A DNA stretch of 64,000 bases from Candidatus Kapaibacterium sp. GTDB taxonomy: Bacteria; Bacteroidota; Ignavibacteria; Kapaibacteriales; UBA2268. Made by a program: the position numbers and the translations under genes. How positions within the stretch are numbered: position 1 is the stretch's first letter; each line of letters starts with the position of its first letter. The DNA lies in the NCBI GenBank assembly GCA_023957315.1, contig JAMLHE010000002.1, positions 327,750 through 391,749 of the forward strand, read 5' to 3'. Below the pieces are notes generated by a model that searched no databases, was not told where the DNA came from, and saw only the letters and a list, made by a program, of their open reading frames with translations. This document shows positions 55,266-62,169 of this stretch, piece by piece.

Positions 55266-56333
55266 CTAATTGTAGTCGTTATGTTTGGATAGATAATCGG
55301 AAATATACTTCACGATTGTAATCATTTTGCCATAATTCATGCGTTTGGGACCAATCAATCCAATCGTCCCGGTTGCAGAACCCATTTTGTAAGTAGATTT
55401 GATTAGGCTGTAATCGGACATTATAAGATTTTCGTGCTCGGCGCCAATGCTTATGATTACGCCATCTTTATTTTCAATATTATCAAGCAGATGGACTATT
55501 ACATCTTCGTCTTCGATTAATTCGATTACACCTTTGAATCTTTCGGGCGTTTCGAATTCAGGATAATCGAGCAAATTCGGCGTTCCGGCTATGTGTACTC
55601 GTTCGCTTGATTGATATGAGGCAAAAATTCTATCAATGGATTCGGTGAAAAGCCTTACCAAAGGCGTGTTTCCCATATCGGAATCCCTGATAATATCGGC
55701 GAAATTATCGCGAATAAACTTCAAAGGCTTTGCTGTCAATCGCTCGTTGATATATATTGAAAGTGAATCCAAATCCGCCGAATCAATTTCGCAATCGGCT
55801 TCGAGCGTCACAGTCCTGATTTGTTTCGATTCCAATGCAAGTACCACAAGCAATCTGGTAGAGCTTAGTTGAATTAGCTCAATTTTTTGGATAATCAAAT
55901 CGCGGAGGTGCGGGAATTTGACAATTCCGAGATATTTAGATAATAGTCCAAGTATTTTTGAAGCATTTTTGAGCAAATTATCCGAATCACCTTGCGATAA
56001 AGTTTTCTTTACGGCAGAAAGTTCCACACTATTGAGCTTTTCAAAACTTTGGAGCGAATTGACGTAAAATCTATAGCCCTTATCGGTCGGGATTCTGCCG
56101 GCTGATGTATGAGGATGGCTGATATATTCTAATTCTTCGAGGTCGGACATGATATTTCGCATTGTTGCGGGCGATAATTTCATGTCATTTTCGATATATT
56201 TGGAAAGAAAACGCGAACCCACAGGTGAAGCCTTCAAAATGTACAAATGCACTATTTTGTGCAGGATTTGCCTTTCTCTTTCGGACAACTCTCGCTTACC
56301 ATCATTATTTAATATTTTATCTCTATCTGCCAA
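55266..56333 (-). CDS. hrcA: Heat-inducible transcription repressor HrcA
   Basis: A 355-residue DNA-binding repressor of class I heat-shock genes (groESL, dnaK operon) that binds CIRCE inverted repeats. The winged-helix N-terminus reads LSERERQILHKIVHLYILKASPVGSRFLS, followed by LSPATMRNIMSDLEELEYISHPHTSAGRIPTDKGYRFYV. The C-terminal part has ITIVKYISDYL, LIGPKRMNYGKMI and SIGAEHENL. These are the canonical HrcA blocks. grpE, dnaK and dnaJ, often following hrcA, are absent; downstream is the convergent manC. No complete CIRCE site (TTAGCACTC-N9-GAGTGCTAA) was found at its promoter. It is next to a YkoF-like gene on the same strand. Confidence 0.96.
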   Translation of the reverse strand: MADRDKILNNDGKRELSERERQILHKIVHLYILKASPVGSRFLSKYIENDMKLSPATMRNIMSDLEELEYISHPHTSAGRIPTDKGYRFYVNSLQSFEKLNSVELSAVKKTLSQGDSDNLLKNASKILGLLSKYLGIVKFPHLRDLIIQKIELIQLSSTRLLVVLALESKQIRTVTLEADCEIDSADLDSLSIYINERLTAKPLKFIRDNFADIIRDSDMGNTPLVRLFTESIDRIFASYQSSERVHIAGTPNLLDYPEFETPERFKGVIELIEDEDVIVHLLDNIENKDGVIISIGAEHENLIMSDYSLIKSTYKMGSATGTIGLIGPKRMNYGKMITIVKYISDYLSKHNDYN

Positions 56334-56387
56334 TTTTTTCTTTGTTCTTCATTTTTTATAAATACACATTGTAATTTTAGCACGAAA

Positions 56388-56636
56388 TCAGTCATTAAGT
56401 TTATCGCCCAATAAGAATTTCATCACAAGTACAGAACGTTGTTCTTCAAACATTGCCTTCATTTCGGCGCCGATAATTTTCATTACTTCGTCAAATTCGC
56501 CCGAAACTTGAGTACTGAGCTTGTTCGTGGCAATCGTCAAATTTTCGTATGATCTGAGCCGGAGTATAAATTCCTTAATATGAGGAATAAAATCCTCGCT
56601 TAGAGGATAAAGACTAATATCAACAGTTAATTTCAT
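56388..56636 (-). CDS. YkoF-like thiamine-binding family protein
   Basis: An 82-residue single-domain protein: MKLTVDISLYPLSEDFIPHIKEFILRL, NKLSTQVSGEFDEVMKIIGAEM and SVLVMKFLLG match the MTH1187/YkoF-like fold in which thiamine or hydroxymethylpyrimidine binds between beta-sheets. One domain is half of the YkoF tandem pair, so it probably dimerises or tetramerises. It sits between hrcA (54 nt) and coaD (19 nt) on the minus strand. No thiamine biosynthesis gene is near. Function is inferred only from the fold. Confidence 0.8.
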   Translation of the reverse strand: MKLTVDISLYPLSEDFIPHIKEFILRLRSYENLTIATNKLSTQVSGEFDEVMKIIGAEMKAMFEEQRSVLVMKFLLGDKLND

Positions 56637-56655
56637 TCATTTTTCTCCGTATATT

Positions 56656-57144
56656 TTAAGATTTTGATTCAAATTTCTTTTTCAAAGCTTCTACAACAAT
56701 TTGCGGAACAAAATCTTCGGCGAAGGTACCATAGCTTGCCATCTCCCGAACAATGCTCGAATTCAGATAAGTATATTTTTCGTGAGGAGTCAGAAAAACA
56801 GTGTAAATGTTGGGCTCAAGTTTGCGATTCATGAGTGCAATTTGGAATTCAAATTCAAAATCCGAGATGGCTCTTATACCGCGTACTATTGCCACTGCAC
56901 CTGTCTCGCGAGCTATTTCCACAGTAAGTTGGTGATGTGCAATCACGGAGACATTATCCAAATGTTTGAGCGATTCTCTAATCATGACCAATCTTTCTTC
57001 TTCGGAAAAAAGCGTCTGTTTTTTTGCATTCACTGCTATCACAACATGCACATGGTCGAACATCTCACACGCACGTTCGATAACATCTACGTGTCCGTTA
57101 GTAATTGGGTCGAATGTACCCGGATAAATTGCTGTTTTGTTCAT
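56656..57144 (-). CDS. coaD: Phosphopantetheine adenylyltransferase
   Basis: A 162-residue cytoplasmic enzyme that adds AMP to 4'-phosphopantetheine in coenzyme A synthesis. The nucleotidyltransferase motif YPGTFDPITNGHVDVI (T/HxGH) is at residues 7-22. RGIRAISDFEFEFQIALMNRKL and TYLNSSIVREMASYG (the SSxxRE motif) follow, all diagnostic of CoaD. Length is normal. It is followed on the same strand by the YkoF-like gene 19 nt later. This is a CoA-supply gene in a region with two acyl-CoA synthetases, although not in their operons. Confidence 0.97.
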   Translation of the reverse strand: MNKTAIYPGTFDPITNGHVDVIERACEMFDHVHVVIAVNAKKQTLFSEEERLVMIRESLKHLDNVSVIAHHQLTVEIARETGAVAIVRGIRAISDFEFEFQIALMNRKLEPNIYTVFLTPHEKYTYLNSSIVREMASYGTFAEDFVPQIVVEALKKKFESKS

Positions 57145-57201
57145 ATCAAATCATTATTTAAAAATGCAAATATAGTATATTTTTAATTTTCGGTTTATAC
57201 A

Positions 57202-58464
57202 TCAGACAATTTTATAGCCAATTTCATCTATTGCGGCTTTTAGTTTGTCCATATCAAAATCCCCCTGAATGTATGCCTTATTCTCGTCCAACCTGACATC
57301 TACAGATTGAACACCCGGAATTTTCTCTATAGCCCTTTTGACATTTGCCACACAATGATTGCAAGTCATTCCTTCAATTCCTACGACCTTTTGTTCAGTA
57401 CCTGATTCCATTATACTATCCTCACTTTTTCTAAAAAATTTTGCAAAATACTTTCGATAAAAGCTGAACCCAAGCATGACAGCAAAAAATATACTTATAA
57501 CGATTGCAATTTCGGATGTTATAAGATTTGCTCCATGCTCATGTTCGTGAACATGAGTAATTGAAGACGTACCAATGACAGAAAAAATCCATTCGAGCAA
57601 ATAACCCATTGATATTGCGAGAACAGCGATTGTACCGACGTAATAAAATGCAAATTTCTTGCCAAGAGTTTTAGATATAATCGTAAAACTTGCTGCATTT
57701 ACTGCAGGTCCTGCTGCCAGAAACACAAATGCTACGCCCGGAGAAAATCCTTTCATCATCAAGCTCAAAGCAATTGGAATTGATGCAGTTGCACAAATAT
57801 ACATCGGAATTCCGATTGCAATCATAATCAACATGCCGAGAATTCCCGAATTAATTGCCGAATCCGCAAAGAAATCATCAGGAATAAAATATGCTATCAG
57901 TCCTGCAATGATAACACCCACAACAAATTGTGCCGAAATATCATCTAAAAATTCAACAAAAGCATATCTCGCCGTACTTTTAATTCTTGTGTTTAAATCA
58001 GACTTGGAAACTGGCTGAAATTGCTCGATATTGATAAATTTTTTCTTTTCCGGCTCATCTTTATCAACGATATTGATAAATGTACCACCCAAGATGCCCA
58101 TAATTAGAGCAGCTAAGGGACGAAAAATCGCAAAAACAGGTCCCATCATACCGTAAGTCGCAAATATGCTATCAACGCCTGTTTGTGGTGTCGAAATCAA
58201 AAATGAAATTGTCGCACCTTTCGATGCACCGCTTTTTGACATATAAACCGCACCCGGAATAACCCCACAGGAACATAGTGGCAAAGGAATACCGAATAAA
58301 GCGGCTTTCAGATTCGACATAAAACTTTTTTTGCCTATCTGACGTGCAATAACATCTTTATTTATAAATAGATTCAACAGACCCACGAATATCAGCCCCA
58401 ATACTATGTAGGGCGCCATTTCGACAAACATGAATACTACTGCATCTATAATCCCCATCAACAT
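57202..58464 (-). CDS. SO_0444-type Cu/Zn efflux permease with C-terminal HMA domain
   Basis: A 420-residue inner-membrane protein. The permease part (1-330, about 8-9 hydrophobic segments) shows the SO_0444/DUF318 signature PLPLCSCGVIPGAVYMSKSGASKGATISFLISTPQTGVDSI, with paired Cys and Ser-Thr-Pro residues. A second copy-like segment, ICATASIPIALSLMMKGFSPGVAFVFLAAGPAVNAASF, follows. A His-rich HVHEHEHG loop occurs near residue 307. The C-terminal 65 residues are a heavy-metal-associated domain with GMTCNHC (near 360). This matches transporters proposed to export copper or zinc. It is preceded by a short gap and no metal regulator, so its regulation is unknown. Confidence 0.9.
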   Translation of the reverse strand: MLMGIIDAVVFMFVEMAPYIVLGLIFVGLLNLFINKDVIARQIGKKSFMSNLKAALFGIPLPLCSCGVIPGAVYMSKSGASKGATISFLISTPQTGVDSIFATYGMMGPVFAIFRPLAALIMGILGGTFINIVDKDEPEKKKFINIEQFQPVSKSDLNTRIKSTARYAFVEFLDDISAQFVVGVIIAGLIAYFIPDDFFADSAINSGILGMLIMIAIGIPMYICATASIPIALSLMMKGFSPGVAFVFLAAGPAVNAASFTIISKTLGKKFAFYYVGTIAVLAISMGYLLEWIFSVIGTSSITHVHEHEHGANLITSEIAIVISIFFAVMLGFSFYRKYFAKFFRKSEDSIMESGTEQKVVGIEGMTCNHCVANVKRAIEKIPGVQSVDVRLDENKAYIQGDFDMDKLKAAIDEIGYKIV

Positions 58465-58627
58465 TTTTTAATTCCTTCGTTTCATTTGACCGTCATCTAC
58501 TTTTTAGATTGAATTAAGTAAATGAAGATTCCACTTCTAAATATAAAGACGTCAAATCCTATCTATTCGTTCAGATTACGCTAAGTAACTACATTTGATA
58601 TGAAAAAGAAGTGATTCCCCAAAAAAT

Positions 58628-58648
58628 AAGTCCGTATAAAACGGACTT
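58628..58648 (-). terminator. Rho-independent terminator after the STAS protein gene
   Basis: The stem AAGTCCGT / ACGGACTT with a 5-nt loop is followed on the minus strand by ATTTTTT. It lies about 80 nt beyond the stop codon at 58727. Confidence 0.72.
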
Positions 58649-58726
58649 GTTATTTATATCATTACAATGAAACCACAATGCCGGTCAAAAGGCAATTTTG
58701 CGGGATTACGAAAATTTTCTCAGCGA

Positions 58727-59101
58727 TTATTCATTAACAGGAGGCAGTCCCATCATGTCCATTGCTTCATCTAAATCGTCAACAATAGACAATAGCTTGT
58801 CCACTCTTACAAGTCTCAAACTGTCGCGTAGATATGATTTGGGTCTCCAGAGAATCAACTTTGCACCCTTATCCATGAGCAGATTATAGCCCGACATCAA
58901 AGCTCCAATTGCATTAGATGCAAAGAAGTCAACATTGCGCAAATCAAGCACAACACCTTTGACACCCAAATCGCCTTGTTCGCGGATATGGTCTCTAATC
59001 AAGTCCGATACATCAGGGTCGCCGCCCGGTAAAAACCTACCGTTCAACTCAATAATCGAGTAAGTTTGGTGGTTATGAATTTTTATTTGGTCTGACATCA
59101 C
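58727..59101 (-). CDS. STAS-domain anti-sigma-factor antagonist-like protein
   Basis: A 124-residue cytoplasmic single-domain protein. After a first strand (YSIIELNGRFLPGGD) comes GVVLDLRNVDFFASNAIGALMSGY, where Ser62 is in the place of the phosphorylated Ser of SpoIIAA-like antagonists. The C-terminal helices (DKLLSIVDDLDEAMDMM) fit the STAS fold. No anti-sigma kinase is encoded next to it, so its partner is elsewhere. It may act in a partner-switching pathway controlling stress or envelope responses. Confidence 0.88.
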   Translation of the reverse strand: MMSDQIKIHNHQTYSIIELNGRFLPGGDPDVSDLIRDHIREQGDLGVKGVVLDLRNVDFFASNAIGALMSGYNLLMDKGAKLILWRPKSYLRDSLRLVRVDKLLSIVDDLDEAMDMMGLPPVNE

Positions 59102-59201
59102 ATAATCCTAATTTAGTTTGTAATTTATATTTTCATTTTTGTTATTTTAAAAAAGTAAATTAACAAAAAAATATTATTTCTAATACTTTTGAACAAAAAA
59201 A

Positions 59202-59693
59202 ATGTATCTAAATACAAAGAAAACATTAACATATCTCGCAAGTGACGAAATAAAGAGCAGTTGCGATAGCAAATATTTTGCAATTTTGCTTTTGATAGCA
59301 TCTTTTGCTGCGTTTATGATTTCCGGCGGATTGGCAGACATTAGTCCAAAACTTCCCTCAGTCATCTATTTGGTATCGTTGGCGCTTTTGGTGCTGATAC
59401 CGATTGCAAGTTATTTTATTCTCAAGCCTTATTTTATAAGTTTGGGCAAATCGGTATTTAGGTATATCGCAATTCTGTCCGTGCCTTCGCTATTTAAGTC
59501 ATCGTTGATAGCAGCAATCCTGCTGATTTTGTTCACCGCCGCAAGAGCAATTTTATTCGAGATGAAAATAGCGAAATTACCCTTCGATGCAGGTTATTAC
59601 GCAACTACGACAACGATAGTAATAGCTTGGTTGATTTTCATCGGCAATATGAAAAAATCACTCAATGTATTGAAATCAAATTTCAACGCGTAA
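59202..59693 (+). CDS. Small multi-pass membrane protein, possibly Yip1-like
   Basis: A 163-residue protein with about five hydrophobic helices: FAILLLIASFAAFMISGGLAD, SVIYLVSLALLVLIPIASYFIL, a 50-110 region and TTTTIVIAWLIFIGN. The arrangement resembles bacterial Yip1-domain proteins, but this is a topology argument rather than a motif match. It is divergent from the STAS gene, and its 3' end overlaps the stop end of rpoN by 18 nt (convergent overlap). No known function. Confidence 0.65.
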   Translation: MYLNTKKTLTYLASDEIKSSCDSKYFAILLLIASFAAFMISGGLADISPKLPSVIYLVSLALLVLIPIASYFILKPYFISLGKSVFRYIAILSVPSLFKSSLIAAILLILFTAARAILFEMKIAKLPFDAGYYATTTTIVIAWLIFIGNMKKSLNVLKSNFNA

Positions 59694-61415
59694 TCGAGCT
59701 ACGGGAATTCGCATTTGCTCGCGATATTTTGCGACTGTACGTCGAGCAACTTGATAGCCTCTTTCGCCGAGCAATTTGCTCAATTCTTCGTCGCTGTAAG
59801 GTTTGCTCTTGTTTTCAGCTTCAATAATATCTTTCAATTCATCTTTGATTACTTTGTTTGAAACATCTTCACCGTCTTCAGTGGGCAATGCCTCGCTGAA
59901 AAAATGCTTTAGCTCGTATGTCCCATACTCGGTTTGAACGTATTTGCCATTGACGATTCGGCACACTGTTGAAATATCCATACCTGATTCTTCGGCTACA
60001 TCTTTATATCGAAGGGGCTTCATGGCTGAAGAGCCTTCGTAGAAGAATGCTTTTTGCTTTTGAGCAATAGCTGTCATCACTTTCAGCATTGTATTTTTAC
60101 GCTGAACAATCGCCTGCATCAAGAATTTTGCGTCTTCGTGTTTATCTTTGAGCCACTTTTTCGTGTCTTTGTTGAATTTTTTGAGTTTCGCAGTTTTCTT
60201 AAGCTTATCGTACAAATTATTGAGCTTGATTTGCGGGATGCGACTGTCATTTAGCCCAATCAGCAATTCGTCCGATTCTTCATCGCGATTAATCATAAAG
60301 TCGGGAATTACCGAATTCATCTCGGGTTGGTTGTCTCCACCGCCGGGCTTGGGATTCAATCTCTTAATAAATTCAATTGCATTACGTAGCTCATCTTCCG
60401 AAATATTCAAATCCTTGATGATTTGCTTATAGTGCTTGCGTATAAAGGGTTCGTAGCATTTTGACAAAACATTCAGCGCCAAATCTCTATCGGGAGCGGC
60501 TTCCTTATGTTTAGTTTGGGCAATCAGACATTCTTGTATATTTCTCGATGCAACTCCCGGAGGTTCGAGCCCTTGAATAATCGAAAGCACTCTTTCACCT
60601 GTTTCAATATCAATACTTTTGAAAAATTTTAATTCATCGGCTTTCTGATGGTTTTGAATATTTGTCGGCAGACCTTCGTTATTGGTCAGATTCAAAGCTG
60701 ATTCGAGCAAACGGCGGCTCTCAGGAGTCAGTTCGTAATATTTTGCAGGATTGGAATATGATTTGCCATTTTGCTGGTGCATTTCGATATAATGCTTGCC
60801 TTGAGCCAGAGTATTGATTCGGGCAATTTCGGAATTCAATTCATCAATCACATCTTGAAGTTCGCGTCTGAAGTATCCATCGCTATCCAAATCGCCAATA
60901 ATTCTTTCGCCAATCATCAGCTCTTCTTCGGTCAATTCGAGCAAATTCAGTTGGCTGATTAAATCTTCTTCAAAAGTGACATTGTCTTTGATTTGAAATG
61001 GCGTACGTTCGTCATCATCGAAATTGTCAGTCGAATGGGATTCGTTACCAACATCGTCTTGCCAGACCATATCATAAATCTCGAATGGGTCTTTTTCATC
61101 TTCGCTTACGATGAAATCTTCAGCAGGAGACTCTGTATAAACAGTATCAGATTGGTCATCAGCGACATCCGGCTCCGAAACAGTAGTCTGGGCGTCTTGA
61201 GCCGTGGGCAAACTCGGAATAAAATCATCTTCGTCGTCGGAGAAGACATCATCTATAGCACTGTTGGGGTCTTCCAACATGGGATTTTGTTCGAGTTCTT
61301 CGGTTATATATTGCTCGAATTGCACAAGCGGCAATTGGAGCAATTTCAGATATTGAATTTGCTGAGGTGTAAGTCTTTGCGATAAAGACGTCCGAAGGTC
61401 AAGTGTTATATTCAT
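59676..61415 (-). CDS. rpoN: RNA polymerase sigma-54 factor
   Basis: A 579-residue sigma-54. Region I (1-50) is LTPQQIQYLKLLQLPLVQFEQYITEELEQNPMLE, the Gln/Leu-rich activator-interacting domain. Region II (about 55-150) is very acidic. Then come core-binding and HTH parts (YKDVAEESGMDISTVCRIVNGKYVQTEYG, DNA-binding helix-turn-helix). The RpoN box ARRTVAKYRE near residue 560 recognises the -24 promoter element. The enhancer-binding proteins it needs are not in this window. It is 8 nt downstream of the DUF3109 gene, so the two form a short minus-strand operon. Confidence 0.97.
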   Translation of the reverse strand: MNITLDLRTSLSQRLTPQQIQYLKLLQLPLVQFEQYITEELEQNPMLEDPNSAIDDVFSDDEDDFIPSLPTAQDAQTTVSEPDVADDQSDTVYTESPAEDFIVSEDEKDPFEIYDMVWQDDVGNESHSTDNFDDDERTPFQIKDNVTFEEDLISQLNLLELTEEELMIGERIIGDLDSDGYFRRELQDVIDELNSEIARINTLAQGKHYIEMHQQNGKSYSNPAKYYELTPESRRLLESALNLTNNEGLPTNIQNHQKADELKFFKSIDIETGERVLSIIQGLEPPGVASRNIQECLIAQTKHKEAAPDRDLALNVLSKCYEPFIRKHYKQIIKDLNISEDELRNAIEFIKRLNPKPGGGDNQPEMNSVIPDFMINRDEESDELLIGLNDSRIPQIKLNNLYDKLKKTAKLKKFNKDTKKWLKDKHEDAKFLMQAIVQRKNTMLKVMTAIAQKQKAFFYEGSSAMKPLRYKDVAEESGMDISTVCRIVNGKYVQTEYGTYELKHFFSEALPTEDGEDVSNKVIKDELKDIIEAENKSKPYSDEELSKLLGERGYQVARRTVAKYREQMRIPVARLRVEI

Positions 61416-61423
61416 TTTCCTCT

Positions 61424-61981
61424 TTATTTACCGTTAATTACATTAAGATAATTATTATACCAACTCTCGCCGAGCTCTCTGATGATAGCTTCTTTGACAG
61501 AAGTGTATATTTTGTTCCCCGTTCTCCTTCCGTTGGTAATTGCCGGATCGCATTCTGAGATTTTCTCATAATATAACGATTTCCCCCCGTAATCACCGAC
61601 TCTGATAGGAAACAGGTGGCACGATACCGGCTTTTTGAAGTCGGTTTTGCCTTCTAAGTAAGCCTTTTCGAGAGCACATAATGCAATATCGCCCTCATAA
61701 AAGACAAACACACAATCCTTTTTTTCAATGCACATAGTGGTCATGTTGCCCTGTATTCCGGAAACAAAACCCACTTCTTCGATAACTTTGATAGATTTTT
61801 GGGATAAATACTCAAGAGCATGAGGCAAGGCTTCCATGATTTTGGGTATCTCATCATCAAGAACGGGGGCGCCGTATTCGCCCGGAAACGTACAACAAGC
61901 ACCTTTGCATTTGGTCAAATCGCACTCGAAATCACTCGTCCCAATCCGCTCGTCAACTAATATATTATCTATTAAAATCAT
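61424..61981 (-). CDS. DUF3109 family protein (Cys-rich)
   Basis: A 185-residue protein of the DUF3109 family. The N-terminal part has ECDLTKCKGACCTFPGEYGAPV, where C, C and CC could bind a metal or FeS cluster, followed by MCIEKKDCVFVFYEGDIALCALEKAY and VSCHLFPIRV, YEKISECDP. The cysteine pattern is like YkgJ/DUF3109 zinc/iron-chelating proteins of unknown function. The gene starts 189 nt from the divergent lipoprotein gene and stops 8 nt before rpoN. The pairing with rpoN suggests joint expression but gives no clear function. Confidence 0.85.
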   Translation of the reverse strand: MILIDNILVDERIGTSDFECDLTKCKGACCTFPGEYGAPVLDDEIPKIMEALPHALEYLSQKSIKVIEEVGFVSGIQGNMTTMCIEKKDCVFVFYEGDIALCALEKAYLEGKTDFKKPVSCHLFPIRVGDYGGKSLYYEKISECDPAITNGRRTGNKIYTSVKEAIIRELGESWYNNYLNVINGK

Positions 61982-62115
61982 CGAATCAATAAATCCCGTA
62001 AATATTGTGCCAAAAATATATACTAAGATAATAATTTATCACTAAACGAAAAAAATAAATTTTAATCGTCTTAATATTAACAGCAAATTAAATTTTTTCG
62101 TAAATTGTAACTTTA

Positions 62116-62149
62116 TTGCAACATGTTTGTCTGTTATAAATAATCTTTG
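62116..62149 (+). promoter_or_regulatory. Candidate promoter of the end-of-window lipoprotein gene
   Basis: TTG (62116-62118), a 22-nt spacer, then TAATCTTTG (62141-62149), followed by TACAAA. The 9-mer is identical to that upstream of the NSS transporter, and the ATCTTTGTACAAA part repeats at the beta-helix protein promoter. The leader would be about 20 nt. Confidence 0.38.
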
Positions 62150-62169
62150 TACAAAAACGACTTTTATCT

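Noticed and set aside
56377..56383. CIRCE half-site (TTAGCAC) upstream of hrcA
   Set aside because: The remaining bases and the inverted partner GAGTGCTAA at a 9-nt distance are missing.
56701..57186. 161-codon plus-strand frame opposite coaD
   Set aside because: Antisense shadow of a highly conserved enzyme; its His/Phe/Cys-rich translation has no motif.
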